From contig CBDBDH010000003.1 in assembly GCA_965203725.1 (NCBI GenBank), positions 124,001 through 188,000 on the forward strand: DNA of 64,000 bases. The letters run 5' to 3'. A program made the position numbers and the translations under genes. Shown here piece by piece: positions 32,530 to 43,264 of the stretch. The stretch comes from WTFY01 sp965203725. Its GTDB lineage: Bacteria > Pseudomonadota > Gammaproteobacteria > UBA4575. The notes under the pieces were generated by a model, which ran no database searches, was not told where the DNA came from, and worked only from the letters and a program-made list of their open reading frames with translations. Position 1 is the stretch's first letter. Every line of letters starts with the position of its first letter.

Positions 32530-33727
32530 CGGCTTCTGTTCGACCTTCGTGCCATGAGACTGAAGTGATTCCTTCTAGATTTGATTCTTCTTTCCTGAGA
32601 CGGTTTTGCTCTTCTTTTGTCGCAAAGATCGTATAGACTGATGCCACCTCTTTACCCTCGGCAGTTCGCAGAATTCTCCCAAGTCGCTGTATCCGTTGAC
32701 GGTTGCTAGCAGTCGAGCTAGCGATAACGGCAACGCTAGCCTCAGGCACGTTAATCCCTTCATCGAGAGCACGACAACAGACCAGCACATCGAACAGGCC
32801 TTTGCGAAAGAGACGCAGATTATCCCGTCGGGCTGTCTCACCGATTTCAGTATGATAGACAGTAGCTCGATGTCCCCTAGCCCTTAGTATTGATAAGATG
32901 TGATTTACCGCATCAATCCGCTCATGAAAAATAACTGCACGCTCACCTTTATGTAGTTCAACAAGTTTTACTGCAACTGGGATACGTCGTGTGGCACTAA
33001 CTACAACTGCAGCCCTTCGTTGAAGCAGGAGCTTCAACTTGTCGTCTATATCTTGGTCTTTTTTGGCATGCATAATGCGAGCAATAGAACGAGAATAGTT
33101 GTTATATTTTTTTTCCTCATCAGGTAGCAGATCTATTTGTACATTTGTAAGTGAAAAAGGGCTAATGATCTCATCGCATGCTGCATCAACATAGGTATAC
33201 TGATGAATTATTGGCCCAAGACGTGGTGTGATGTATTTCTCAAAACCCTCGTCGTACTCACGCTCTGGAGTCGCAGAAAGGCCAAGTGTGGCAATAAATT
33301 GACCTAGGAGTGCTTTAGCGTTTGCAGGGGATCCGGCACGGTGGCATTCATCAACAATCAAGAACAATCTTCGGTCTTTAGAAAATTTTTTTGTAAATTT
33401 CCGAGCTGAGTTAATTACTGCAATAATGATTGATTCTTCACCTTTGCATGTCTCTCGACCACTAAACAGACCGATATCACCAGGTAAAACTCCAATTTCT
33501 TCTTGGAGAGCAATCCACCATTGATCAAGTAAGGAGATTGTCGGAACAATAATAAGGGCCTGTCCTTCTTCTTCATTTTTAAAGAATTCTAAAAGGCACA
33601 TTTGGGCAAAAACCGTCTTCCCACCACCTGTTACAACCTCAACAATTCCACGCTGTTCCAGTTTCCATTTGTCTAGAGCTTCTATCTGCCATTCACGTGG
33701 TGGAAACCGAAGTGCCCAATTTTTCAT
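32522..33727 (-). CDS. Superfamily II DEAD/DEAH-type helicase of the MORC operon
   Basis: 401 residues. Motif I TGGGKT (33-38), motif II DECH (126-129), motif III LSATPE (about 150-155) and motif VI QRIQRLGRILR; between them GERAVIFHERIDAVNHIL (motif IV region) and DEGINVPEA (motif V). The set is that of the UvrB/RAD25-like SF2 translocases found in restriction-type systems. Begins nine bases after the methylase stop and overlaps the nuclease gene. Confidence 0.9.
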   Translation of the reverse strand: MKNWALRFPPREWQIEALDKWKLEQRGIVEVVTGGGKTVFAQMCLLEFFKNEEEGQALIIVPTISLLDQWWIALQEEIGVLPGDIGLFSGRETCKGEESIIIAVINSARKFTKKFSKDRRLFLIVDECHRAGSPANAKALLGQFIATLGLSATPEREYDEGFEKYITPRLGPIIHQYTYVDAACDEIISPFSLTNVQIDLLPDEEKKYNNYSRSIARIMHAKKDQDIDDKLKLLLQRRAAVVVSATRRIPVAVKLVELHKGERAVIFHERIDAVNHILSILRARGHRATVYHTEIGETARRDNLRLFRKGLFDVLVCCRALDEGINVPEASVAVIASSTASNRQRIQRLGRILRTAEGKEVASVYTIFATKEEQNRLRKEESNLEGITSVSWHEGRTEADA

Positions 33728-33736
33728 GATAGGTAT

Positions 33737-34687
33737 TTATGAGTTTTCAAGAGGTTTTTTCTTTCGGGTTTTCACCCAAGAAGGCCGTTTTTTCCCACCA
33801 TTCTTTGCAAGCTTTTTTTTCGTTCGTTCTTCCCATAGAAGCCCAACTCGAGGAAGTTTGAAATAGTTCCGCTTTGCTGGATTTTTCTTTGTATTGCTAA
33901 AGTCCCTTTCAGGTGTTTCAAAACGACCGACTGCACCTTTTAGGTAGGTTTCTTGTAGCTCGATACAAAGCCATCGTCGGCGCATTCGTTCACAGATTTC
34001 ACCTGTCACACAGCTACCTGCAAACGGATCGATAACCAAGTCATCCTCGTCTGTCAACATTCGTATGAAAAACTCCGGTAGCTCGACAGGAAAGCGTGCT
34101 GGATGAGGCCTAATTCCATTTTCACGGCAGTAACGCAAATATTTGCTATTACTCTCAGTATTTGCAATAGCAAGCATATTAGGAGGAATAGCAGCTCCGT
34201 TGTCTATCTGAAACTGATTGCTAATGTCATGGCCTGAAGGACGAATATTTGGTTTGTATCCGTTGGCTAGAAGATCTTTCATGCTGTCACTGTAAGGTTG
34301 GAGGACTCTCCGGTTGCTTGCTTTGGGCCAAGGTGTTTTAGAAAGCCACCAAACTTTATTTACAGCATCCTTGACGCGGATGCGTCGTACTGTCACCCAC
34401 TCGGCAGGTGTAGGAAGCTTTGCAGGGTTCCACCAGTAAAAGTCTTGGGCAAGCTTGAAACCGTACTCCTCGCATAACATGATTAAAAGCTTGAAGTGAT
34501 AGAGATGGCGGGTAGGCTCGCCTTTGTTCCATACACCACCAATATCTATTATGAGACTGCCAGATTTTTTCAGGAGCCGGTAAAACTGGGTCGCATAAGG
34601 TCGAAACCAATCGGTGTATTCGTCTGCTGGGACGTTACCGTATTCCTTTTCCCTAACTAGGCCGAAGGGTGGGCTGGTAACAATCAA
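33737..34687 (-). CDS. DNA methyltransferase (N4-C/N6-A type), 5' end broken
   Basis: 316 residues from a TTG at 34687. Motif IV TSPPF lies at residues 4-8 and the AdoMet-binding motif I DPFAGS at 220-225; HPARFP (about 195-200) is also typical of these beta-class methylases, and Ser-Pro-Pro-(Phe/Tyr) points to N4-cytosine or N6-adenine transfer. The frame is open upstream to a TAA (34832-34834) and that part still reads like methylase (HGKIFHGDAYQFISNLDAGS) but has no ATG, GTG or TTG. Hence the natural start seems to be lost, by frameshift or truncation. First gene of the operon. Confidence 0.75.
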   Translation of the reverse strand: MIVTSPPFGLVREKEYGNVPADEYTDWFRPYATQFYRLLKKSGSLIIDIGGVWNKGEPTRHLYHFKLLIMLCEEYGFKLAQDFYWWNPAKLPTPAEWVTVRRIRVKDAVNKVWWLSKTPWPKASNRRVLQPYSDSMKDLLANGYKPNIRPSGHDISNQFQIDNGAAIPPNMLAIANTESNSKYLRYCRENGIRPHPARFPVELPEFFIRMLTDEDDLVIDPFAGSCVTGEICERMRRRWLCIELQETYLKGAVGRFETPERDFSNTKKNPAKRNYFKLPRVGLLWEERTKKKLAKNGGKKRPSWVKTRKKKPLENS

Positions 34688-35044
34688 ATCAACTGATCCA
34701 GCATCTAGATTGGAGATAAACTGGTAGGCATCTCCATGGAAGATTTTTCCATGAGTGGTTTCGTGGAACCACTTAAAGCTCTGATTTTTCTTCGCGATTA
34801 GATTTCGTCCTGTTACGTAGACAGTTGCTGGTTAAACTGGAATGTCAAAGCAAATTTTACAAGAGTAACGCTGATCAGATGATAGATAGGGCACTAATGG
34901 AATGCAAACACCAAATCATACATGTCGGCAAGAAGATCTTTTGAATTTGTAATTTAAGAACTTCCAGTTCGCAAACTAGACTTTGGCACAGAGATGCAAA
35001 GTTTATCTTAATATGTAAGGCTGTTGTTCGAGTATGCTCACCGA

Positions 35045-36286
35045 TTAGCTAATGGCTCTCAATTGCCTTGTGCCTGAGAGGCTAAGGTTCCCTTCTGCAG
35101 CAGATTCTATGTGGTCAGACCACCAGCGCATCATGATTCTCCTACGCTCAAGGTATTCAGCACGGTTGTATGCACCTCTGACATCATTTTTGTCTGTGTG
35201 AGCTAACGCCGACTCAATGATGTCAGGATCAAAGCCTTGCTCATTCAGTGTGGTGCTAGCCAGAGATCTAAGGCCGTGTGCTACCAGCAAGCGACCAAAA
35301 CCCATTCGTTTAAGTGCCATGTTGGCAGTTGCGGGATGGGCATGGTTTCTAGGGTTTCTGTCTGCAGGAAATACATATTCCCTATTTGTACTAATTGGTT
35401 TCATTACTTCCAGCAATGCCAGCATTTGAGGTGAAAGTGGAACTTTGTGAGGGCGTTTCTTTTTCATGCGCATTGCAGGGATAGTCCACAAATTTTTTTC
35501 TAGGTCTATTTCCTCCCATCGTGTACCAGCTGCTTCGCCCGGGCGAGTCATTGTGTGTAATTGCCACTCAATCAGGCATCGGGTAGTTTTCTTGATGCTG
35601 GCATTGGCAATGGCTCTCATCAATTCTGGCAATTGCTCCGGACTTAGGGTAGGCATATGGTTTTTTTTCGGCGAAGCAAACGCTTTGCTGACTCCTGAGA
35701 GACAGTTTGCAGCTACCAGATCTGTGTTCACTGCATAAACCATGATCTCATTCAATCTCTGGTTTAGGCGCTTGACGGTTTCCAGGGAGCCTTTTGCCGC
35801 TATTGGCTCTAAGGCTTCAATTACATGTTTGGCCCTGATTTTGTGGATAGGGAGTTTGCCAAGCTTGGGAAAAATATGGAGTTCTAACGATCTATAGATA
35901 TCTTCTGCATGTGACTTGGACACCCGGCTGCCTTTAGCCTGAATCCATCGGTCTGCCACTGCTTCCAGTGTATTTTTGCTTTTCTCTGTACTGAGCCTCT
36001 CTTTTTCGCACTCATACTCAACGGGGTCAATGCCATCAATAAGCAACCGCCGGTACTCATTTCGTTTCCCCCTTGCCTTGGCTAGGGTAAGGACAGGGTA
36101 TTCCCCAAGAGTAATCGCTACACGCTTTTTGGTAAGAGGTCTGACAAAATTGAAAATCCAGACCTTGTAGCCGCTCGGTTTGACTTTGAGGTATAAACCC
36201 TTCCCATCGGCCAGGCTATAAATCTTGGCTCTGGGCTTGGCGTGTTTGATCTCTGTGTCGCTGAGAGGCCGGGTAGTATTTGGCAT
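35045..36286 (-). CDS. int: P4-type tyrosine integrase at ssrA
   Basis: 413 residues. N-terminal DUF4102 arm-binding domain (DGKGLYLKVKPSGYKVW, LGEYPVLTLAKARGKR), SAM-like core-binding domain (120-200) and catalytic domain with Arg in TMTRPGEAAG, Lys in MKKKRPHKVPL, HGLR and nucleophile Tyr in GAYNRAEY. It starts 167 bases from the ssrA 3' end and reads away from it, the typical arrangement for an element that enters the 3' end of tmRNA. Intact, so it could still mobilise the island. Relics of its 5' end recur at 16.5 and 21.4 kb. Confidence 0.93.
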   Translation of the reverse strand: MPNTTRPLSDTEIKHAKPRAKIYSLADGKGLYLKVKPSGYKVWIFNFVRPLTKKRVAITLGEYPVLTLAKARGKRNEYRRLLIDGIDPVEYECEKERLSTEKSKNTLEAVADRWIQAKGSRVSKSHAEDIYRSLELHIFPKLGKLPIHKIRAKHVIEALEPIAAKGSLETVKRLNQRLNEIMVYAVNTDLVAANCLSGVSKAFASPKKNHMPTLSPEQLPELMRAIANASIKKTTRCLIEWQLHTMTRPGEAAGTRWEEIDLEKNLWTIPAMRMKKKRPHKVPLSPQMLALLEVMKPISTNREYVFPADRNPRNHAHPATANMALKRMGFGRLLVAHGLRSLASTTLNEQGFDPDIIESALAHTDKNDVRGAYNRAEYLERRRIMMRWWSDHIESAAEGNLSLSGTRQLRAIS

Positions 36287-36452
36287 TTAATGTAATACGC
36301 TGTCCAGCGATTTTGTTCCGTATTACATTGAGTATTACAATAAATGCCAGATTTTACAATATCTCTCCGTACACTATGAGACTATAATTTCAGGTAAGAT
36401 ACTGTTTTAAAATACTTTATCGGATGTTGTCGGACTTTACAGGAAGTCTCAG
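36287..36452 (-). promoter_or_regulatory. Integrase promoter region and att-proximal sequence
   Basis: Contains TTTAATGTAATACGCTG, TATTACATTGAGTATTACAATAA and CATCCGATAAAGTATTTTAAAAC-type repeats, also seen in the relics at 16.7, 21.4 and 23.7 kb. The repeated (A/T)TATTAC arms look like recombinase arm sites or an operator. It ends at the ssrA 3' terminus, which is the attachment site. Confidence 0.6.
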
Positions 36453-36809
36453 TGGTGGAGGCGGCGGGAATCGAACCCGCGTCCGCAAATCCTACGCCTT
36501 TGGTACTACATGCTTAGTATCGCCTTTGTTTTAGCACCGGCTGCCCGGCGAACGGGGAGAGCCCATGCGAGCCTGAAAAAGGTTTGATGGATCCGCTTCA
36601 GGCAGGCTTCACCACGAGCTTGCTGAGGTTACACCCGGGTCCTGTCCCGCAAGCTGAACAGGGCGGATGGCATTAGACTGGTGTTTAGGCAGCTAATGCG
36701 TAGTTGTCATCGTTTGCAACTATAGGTTTGCAGCGTGTTTTACGAGGCCAGCTACATCCTCGGCATGCACCTCAGGTTTCGCAACCCACGTCGAAGCCAG
36801 GTCGCCCCC
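36453..36809 (-). ncRNA. ssrA: tmRNA (ssrA)
   Basis: Minus-strand RNA of 357 bases beginning GGGGGCGACCTGGCTTCGACG and ending in a tRNA-like GGTTCGATTCCCGCCGCCTCCACCA part (written here in pieces: TTCGATTCCCGCC, TCCACCA). The resume codon and tag occupy 36688-36717 and read ANDDNYALAA, followed by TAA (36685-36687). It rescues stalled ribosomes with SmpB. Its 3' end (36453-36480) is the integration site of the neighbouring island; the similar 21571-21597 is an old att copy. The tag is of gammaproteobacterial type. Confidence 0.97.
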
Positions 36810-36957
36810 TTTGAGATGTCCGTGAGTATATAATCAACTGCTCCATTTTTGTAGGTATTTCACGACATCCAAGGCCGGTTTTATTGCGTGATGGGGCCTT
36901 GCATTTTCGCTATGATGCCTGCTTTCAGCTACCCCGTACCAAGGACCTATTGATCCC

Positions 36958-39900
36958 ATGCAGATCATTGAAGGCGGCCAGGCGCTCTCGGAATTCAGGG
37001 TTCGCAACCTCAGGGGACAGCTGCAGCACATCTCGGCGAAGGTCGAGGACTTTGCCGCCCGGTTCTATCATTTCGTCGATATCGACCAGGCCCTCACCCC
37101 GGAAGAGTCCGGCTGCCTTGCGGCCTTGCTTTCGTACGCCCCGGCATGCCAAACCGTGGAAGGAGACTTCCAGGTCCTGGTGATGCCGCGCCGGGGCACG
37201 GTTTCGCCCTGGTCCTCCAAGGCGACCGACATTGCCCAGAACTGCCACCTGGACAAGGTCGTGCGTCTCGAGCGCGGCATCCTGTACACGCTTGCCCTGA
37301 GCGAGGCCCTGGACGAAAAAGAACAGGACAAGATCGCCGGGCACCTGCATGACCGCATGACTGAGTCGGTCGGATTCGCCCTGCAGGATGCCGCGCCATT
37401 GTTTGCCACGCACCCGGAAGGGGCGCTGGTACGCCTTGAACTGGGTGAGAACCCGGAATCCATGTTGTCGCGCGCCAACCGGGAGATGGGACTGGCCCTG
37501 GCCGGGGAGGAGATCCGCTACCTGGTGGAGCACTACCGGAGCCTGGGGCAGGTCCCGACGGATGTCGAGCTGATGATGTTCGCCCAGGCCAATTCCGAGC
37601 ACTGCCGGCACAAGATCTTCAATGCGGCCTGGGTCATTGACGACGTATCAAAAGAAGACACTCTGTTCGGGATGATCCGGGAAACCTCCCGGCACGCGCC
37701 GCGAAACATCCTGTCCGCCTACAGTGACAATGCCGCGGTGATCCAGGGGCACCCGGCTAGCCGTTTCATGGTCGACCCAGGGAGTGGCCGCTACGGCTAT
37801 GTCGAGGAGGATGCGCACATCCTGATGAAAGTGGAAACCCACAATCACCCGACGGCTATCTCGCCGTATCCGGGGGCCGCCACGGGGTCCGGGGGCGAAA
37901 TCCGGGATGAGGGCGCGGTCGGGCGGGGCGGGCGCCCGAAAGCGGGACTGTGCGGCTTTTCGGTATCCAACCTAAGGCTGCCAGGCGCCCTGCAGCCCTG
38001 GGAGAAGGAATACGGCAAGCCAGAGCGGATCGTCACGGCCCTTGAGATCATGATCGAGGGGCCGGTCGGTGCGGCGAGCTTCAACAACGAGTTCGGGCGC
38101 CCCAACATCCTCGGATACTTCCGCACGCTGGAGCTCGATGTGTCCGAAGCCGATGACGGCACGAACGTGCGCGGCTATCACAAGCCGATCATGCTGGCCG
38201 GCGGGCTCGGCAATGTGCGGGCCCCGCATGTCGAAAAGCGCGAATTTCCGCAGGGCACGCCGATCGTGGTCCTGGGCGGGCTGGCCATGCTGATCGGTCT
38301 CGGAGGCGGGGCGGCATCCTCCATGGCTAGTGGCAAGAGCGCCGAGGACCTGGACTATGCCTCCGTGCAGCGCAGCAATGCGGAAATGCAGCGCCGCTGC
38401 CAGGAAGTCATCGAGCACTGCACGGCCCGTGGCCCCGACAACCCGATCCTGTCCATCCACGATGTGGGTGCTGGAGGGCTGTCCAACGCGGTCCCGGAAC
38501 TGCTGGACCAGGCCGGGCTCGGAGGGCGTTTCGAGCTTCGCGACATCCCCAGTGCCGATGCCGGGATGTCTCCCAGGGAGATCTGGTGCAACGAAGCCCA
38601 GGAGCGCTACGTGCTGGCTGTGGATCATGATCGTCTTGATGAATTCGTTGGCATCTGCACGCGCGAGCGCTGCCCGTACGCCGTCATCGGGCACGCCACG
38701 CCCGAGCCGGTCCTGATTCTCACGGACCGGCTCTCGGGCGAGACGCCCATCCACCTGCCGATGCATGTGCTGCTCGGGAAAACCCCCGGGATGGAGCGCC
38801 GGGTCGCTGCCGGCCCGCTCGCCCAGTCGAAACCGCCGGACCGGACAGTCTCCATGGACGAGGCCGCAGCAAGGGTCCTGCAGCTTCCGGCAGTCGCCGC
38901 GAAGAATTTCCTGATCACGATCGGGGATCGCACCGTCACCGGCATGGTGGCCCGGGACCCCCTGGTCGGGCCCTGGCAGGTGGGTGTCGCCGATGCGGCC
39001 GTCACCTGCAGCGATTTCAGGGGCTATGCCGGGGAGGCGATGGCCATCGGCGAGCGGCCCCTGGTGGCCCTGCTCTCGGCACCCGCCTCGGGACGCCTGG
39101 CGGTGGCCGAGGCCGTGACCAACCTGCTGTGCGCTGATATAGAGGAACTGGGAGATATCAAGCTGTCAGCCAACTGGATGGCCGCCGCCGGTCACCCCGG
39201 CGCCGATGCGGAACTGTATGCCACCGTCGAGGCGGTGGCCCGGGAGCTGTGCCCGGCCCTGGGCATCGCCATCCCGGTCGGCAAGGATTCCCTGTCGATG
39301 AAAAGTCTCTGGGAAGGGCCCGGCGGGGAGTGCTCGGTCACCGCCCCCCTGTCGCTTATCATCTCGGCCTTCGTGCCTGTGAGCGATGTCCGCAAGACCC
39401 TGACCCCGGTCATCGATACCGAGATCGAGGACAGCGTCCTGCTGCTCGTGGACCTGGGCAAGTCCCAAAATCGTCTGGGAGGCTCGGCCTTGTGCCAGGT
39501 GTATTCCCGCTTGGGCGAGGAGCCCGCGGACCTCGACGACCCGCAGGATCTCGTCCACCTGTTCCATGCAATCAAGGATCTCAAGCGGGCGGGGCGAGTG
39601 CATGCCTGCCATGACCGCTCCGACGGTGGGCTACTCGCCACACTATGTGAAATGAGCTTTGCCAGTCACGTGGGCCTGGATGTCACCCTGGATGCACTGG
39701 GTCCCGATCCGGTATCCTCATTGTTCTGCGAGGAGCTCGGCGCGGTGATCCAGATCCGTGGGCAGGACCTCGAGGCCGTGCTCTCCGCCATGGCGGAATA
39801 TCACCTGGACCAGCACACGCACGTCATTGCTCGCCTGAACATGGAGGATGCGATCACCATCACCTGCAATGACCGCACGATCTATCAAGCGGAGCGCGCT

Positions 39901-40848
39901 GCCCTGCAGAAATTGTGGATGCAGCCCAGTCATGCGATCCAGCGGTTGCGGGACAATCCCGAGTGTGCGGACCAGGAGCTGGATTCGATTCTGGACCCGG
40001 ACAATCCCGGGCTGTCGACACAGCTTACTTTTGATCTGCCGGATCACGGAAACCCGCCATCCATCAACACCGGGGTTCGTCCATCGGTTGCAATCTTGCG
40101 CGAGCAGGGCGTCAACGGGCACATGGAGATGGCCGCCGCCTTTGAGCGTGCCGGCTTTGAATGTTTCGACGTGCACATGACGGACCTGATCGCGGGCCGG
40201 CATTCCCTGGAAGCATTCCAGTGCCTGGTGGCCTGTGGCGGATTTTCCTACGGGGACGTACTGGGTGCCGGGGGCGGCTGGGCCAAGACCATCCTGTTCA
40301 ACGATCGCCTGAAAGAGGCTTTTGCCAGATTTTTCGAGCGTGAGGGCGTCCTCGCGCTGGGCGTGTGTAATGGCTGCCAGATGCTGGCGCAACTGGCCAA
40401 GCTGATTCCGGGAGCCCAAAACTGGCCCCGGTTTGCCCACAACACTTCGGGGCAGTTCGAGGCGCGGCTGGTGATGGCCGAGATCATGCCATCGCCGTCG
40501 CTGTTCCTGCAGGGGATGCAGGGTTCGTACTTGCCGGTTGCGGTGGCCCATGCGGAGGGCCGGGCCGAGTTTCCCGCCGATGCGCTGGATGCGTTGGTCC
40601 AGCAGGAACTGGTGTCCATACGGTTTGTTGATAACACCCTGCAACCTGCTGAAAAATATCCGTATAACCCGAACGGTTCACCCGGCGGCGTGACGGCATT
40701 TTGCAACGAGGATGGCCGCATCACCATCATGATGCCGCATCCGGAACGGCTTTTTCGCTCGGTCCAGTATTCCTGGAGACCCAAGGGGTGGGGCGAGAAT
40801 GGGCCGTGGATGCAGATGTTTCACAATGCACGCAAGGCTCTGGGGTAA
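36958..40848 (+). CDS. purL: Phosphoribosylformylglycinamidine synthase
   Basis: 1296 residues, the length of the large, single-chain gammaproteobacterial PurL. It converts FGAR, ATP and glutamine to FGAM in purine synthesis. Visible parts: N-terminal PurS-like region (1-140), linker, two AIR-synthase-like halves with KVETHNHPTAISPYPGAATG (about 285-300) and GGLAMLIGLGGGAASSM, and the C-terminal glutamine amidotransferase with CGGFSYGDVLGAG, nucleophile Cys in LGVCNGCQM and His-Glu in MPHPERLF. ATG 36958 follows a purine-rich AAGGA at 36941-36945. Intact. Confidence 0.98.
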   Translation: MQIIEGGQALSEFRVRNLRGQLQHISAKVEDFAARFYHFVDIDQALTPEESGCLAALLSYAPACQTVEGDFQVLVMPRRGTVSPWSSKATDIAQNCHLDKVVRLERGILYTLALSEALDEKEQDKIAGHLHDRMTESVGFALQDAAPLFATHPEGALVRLELGENPESMLSRANREMGLALAGEEIRYLVEHYRSLGQVPTDVELMMFAQANSEHCRHKIFNAAWVIDDVSKEDTLFGMIRETSRHAPRNILSAYSDNAAVIQGHPASRFMVDPGSGRYGYVEEDAHILMKVETHNHPTAISPYPGAATGSGGEIRDEGAVGRGGRPKAGLCGFSVSNLRLPGALQPWEKEYGKPERIVTALEIMIEGPVGAASFNNEFGRPNILGYFRTLELDVSEADDGTNVRGYHKPIMLAGGLGNVRAPHVEKREFPQGTPIVVLGGLAMLIGLGGGAASSMASGKSAEDLDYASVQRSNAEMQRRCQEVIEHCTARGPDNPILSIHDVGAGGLSNAVPELLDQAGLGGRFELRDIPSADAGMSPREIWCNEAQERYVLAVDHDRLDEFVGICTRERCPYAVIGHATPEPVLILTDRLSGETPIHLPMHVLLGKTPGMERRVAAGPLAQSKPPDRTVSMDEAAARVLQLPAVAAKNFLITIGDRTVTGMVARDPLVGPWQVGVADAAVTCSDFRGYAGEAMAIGERPLVALLSAPASGRLAVAEAVTNLLCADIEELGDIKLSANWMAAAGHPGADAELYATVEAVARELCPALGIAIPVGKDSLSMKSLWEGPGGECSVTAPLSLIISAFVPVSDVRKTLTPVIDTEIEDSVLLLVDLGKSQNRLGGSALCQVYSRLGEEPADLDDPQDLVHLFHAIKDLKRAGRVHACHDRSDGGLLATLCEMSFASHVGLDVTLDALGPDPVSSLFCEELGAVIQIRGQDLEAVLSAMAEYHLDQHTHVIARLNMEDAITITCNDRTIYQAERAALQKLWMQPSHAIQRLRDNPECADQELDSILDPDNPGLSTQLTFDLPDHGNPPSINTGVRPSVAILREQGVNGHMEMAAAFERAGFECFDVHMTDLIAGRHSLEAFQCLVACGGFSYGDVLGAGGGWAKTILFNDRLKEAFARFFEREGVLALGVCNGCQMLAQLAKLIPGAQNWPRFAHNTSGQFEARLVMAEIMPSPSLFLQGMQGSYLPVAVAHAEGRAEFPADALDALVQQELVSIRFVDNTLQPAEKYPYNPNGSPGGVTAFCNEDGRITIMMPHPERLFRSVQYSWRPKGWGENGPWMQMFHNARKALG

Positions 40849-40890
40849 GGGCTGCTGTGAGAATGAGCGATCTCCAGGGGGCTTGGGACG

Positions 40891-41835
40891 ATGGCAAAAA
40901 CCTGCGTATTTCTAGGTGAGGCGTTGGCCGCCTACGGGTTTCCGGGCGGGCATCCCTTCAGCACCGCACGCCATGGCACTTACCAGGAGGCGTTGCAGGG
41001 CCTGGCCCTGTCAGAGGAATGCTGTATCCGTGAACCTCGCCAGGCCACAGCCGAGGAACTGAGCCGGTTCCACGACCGGAACTACATCGAGCGGGTCCAA
41101 CATCTTTCCGAATCCGGTTCTGGCTACCTGGATGGGGGCGACACACCCGCCTTTCCGGGCGTGTTTGAGGCGGCTGCCACCGTTGCCGGTACGACGCTTG
41201 TCGCAGTGGATGCCCTGATGCGCGGGGATTGCCGGCACGCATTCATTCCCATCGCCGGCCTTCACCACGCCCGGCGCAATGCGGCGAGCGGGTTTTGCGT
41301 TTTCAACGATATCGGTGTGGCCATCGAGCACCTGTTTCACTCCTACGCGCTGGAGCAGGTCCTGTACGTGGACATCGACGCCCACCACGGCGACGGGGTC
41401 TTCTATTCCTATGTCGAGGATGAGCGGGTCATTTTTCTTGATTTTCATCAGCATAGCGCAACTTTGTATCCCGGTACCGGAAAATCGGAGGAGACCGGGG
41501 CCGGTCGTGCACGCGGCAGGAAACTGAATGTCGAGCTGTTGCCCCAGTGCCGCGACGAGGCCTTCTTTAAGCAGTGGGTGCGCGCCCGGGAGTTTATCGA
41601 CCGGTTCAGTCCACAGTTCGTCCTGCTGCAGTGCGGCGTGGACAGCCTGCATGGAGATCCGATCACGGACCTGAACCTGAGCGAGGCTGCGCACCGGTTC
41701 GTGACCGAGGAACTGATCGCGTATGCCAACCGGCATTGTGCGGGCCGGCTGCTCGCACTCGGCGGGGGAGGGTACAACCTGGAGAACATCTCGAAGGGCT
41801 GGACTGCGGTCACCGAATCCATGGTAAACGCTTGA
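40891..41835 (+). CDS. Histone-deacetylase-family amidohydrolase
   Basis: 314 residues with the class II/AcuC-type deacetylase core: the His pair in IAGLHHARRN, zinc ligands Asp and His in YVDIDAHHGDG, a third Asp in CGVDSLHGDP, and GGGGYNLEN near the end. Bacterial members remove acetyl groups from small amines (acetylpolyamines), acetoin-pathway proteins or lysine side chains; the substrate here is unknown. It sits between purL and glyA on the same strand, a spacing of 42 bases after purL. All zinc-binding residues are in place. Confidence 0.9.
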   Translation: MAKTCVFLGEALAAYGFPGGHPFSTARHGTYQEALQGLALSEECCIREPRQATAEELSRFHDRNYIERVQHLSESGSGYLDGGDTPAFPGVFEAAATVAGTTLVAVDALMRGDCRHAFIPIAGLHHARRNAASGFCVFNDIGVAIEHLFHSYALEQVLYVDIDAHHGDGVFYSYVEDERVIFLDFHQHSATLYPGTGKSEETGAGRARGRKLNVELLPQCRDEAFFKQWVRAREFIDRFSPQFVLLQCGVDSLHGDPITDLNLSEAAHRFVTEELIAYANRHCAGRLLALGGGGYNLENISKGWTAVTESMVNA

Positions 41836-41945
41836 GCATGCGGCTCTACCTAGCGGTTCGGGGTCACTTTTTAGGCTATACTTCCTGAAATACTCAGGAA
41901 AACTAGCTGTTTTCAGAAGAATTTATTTGAGCAGGAGAAACAAGA

Positions 41946-43226
<1,281 letters not shown>

Positions 43227-43264
43227 CCGCAGCGCGCATCGACTGACGCTCCCGCGCCAAGCCC

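Noticed and set aside
41836..41945. Folate or glycine riboswitch before glyA
   Set aside because: The short leader shows no matching conserved core; only a ribosome-binding site is clear.
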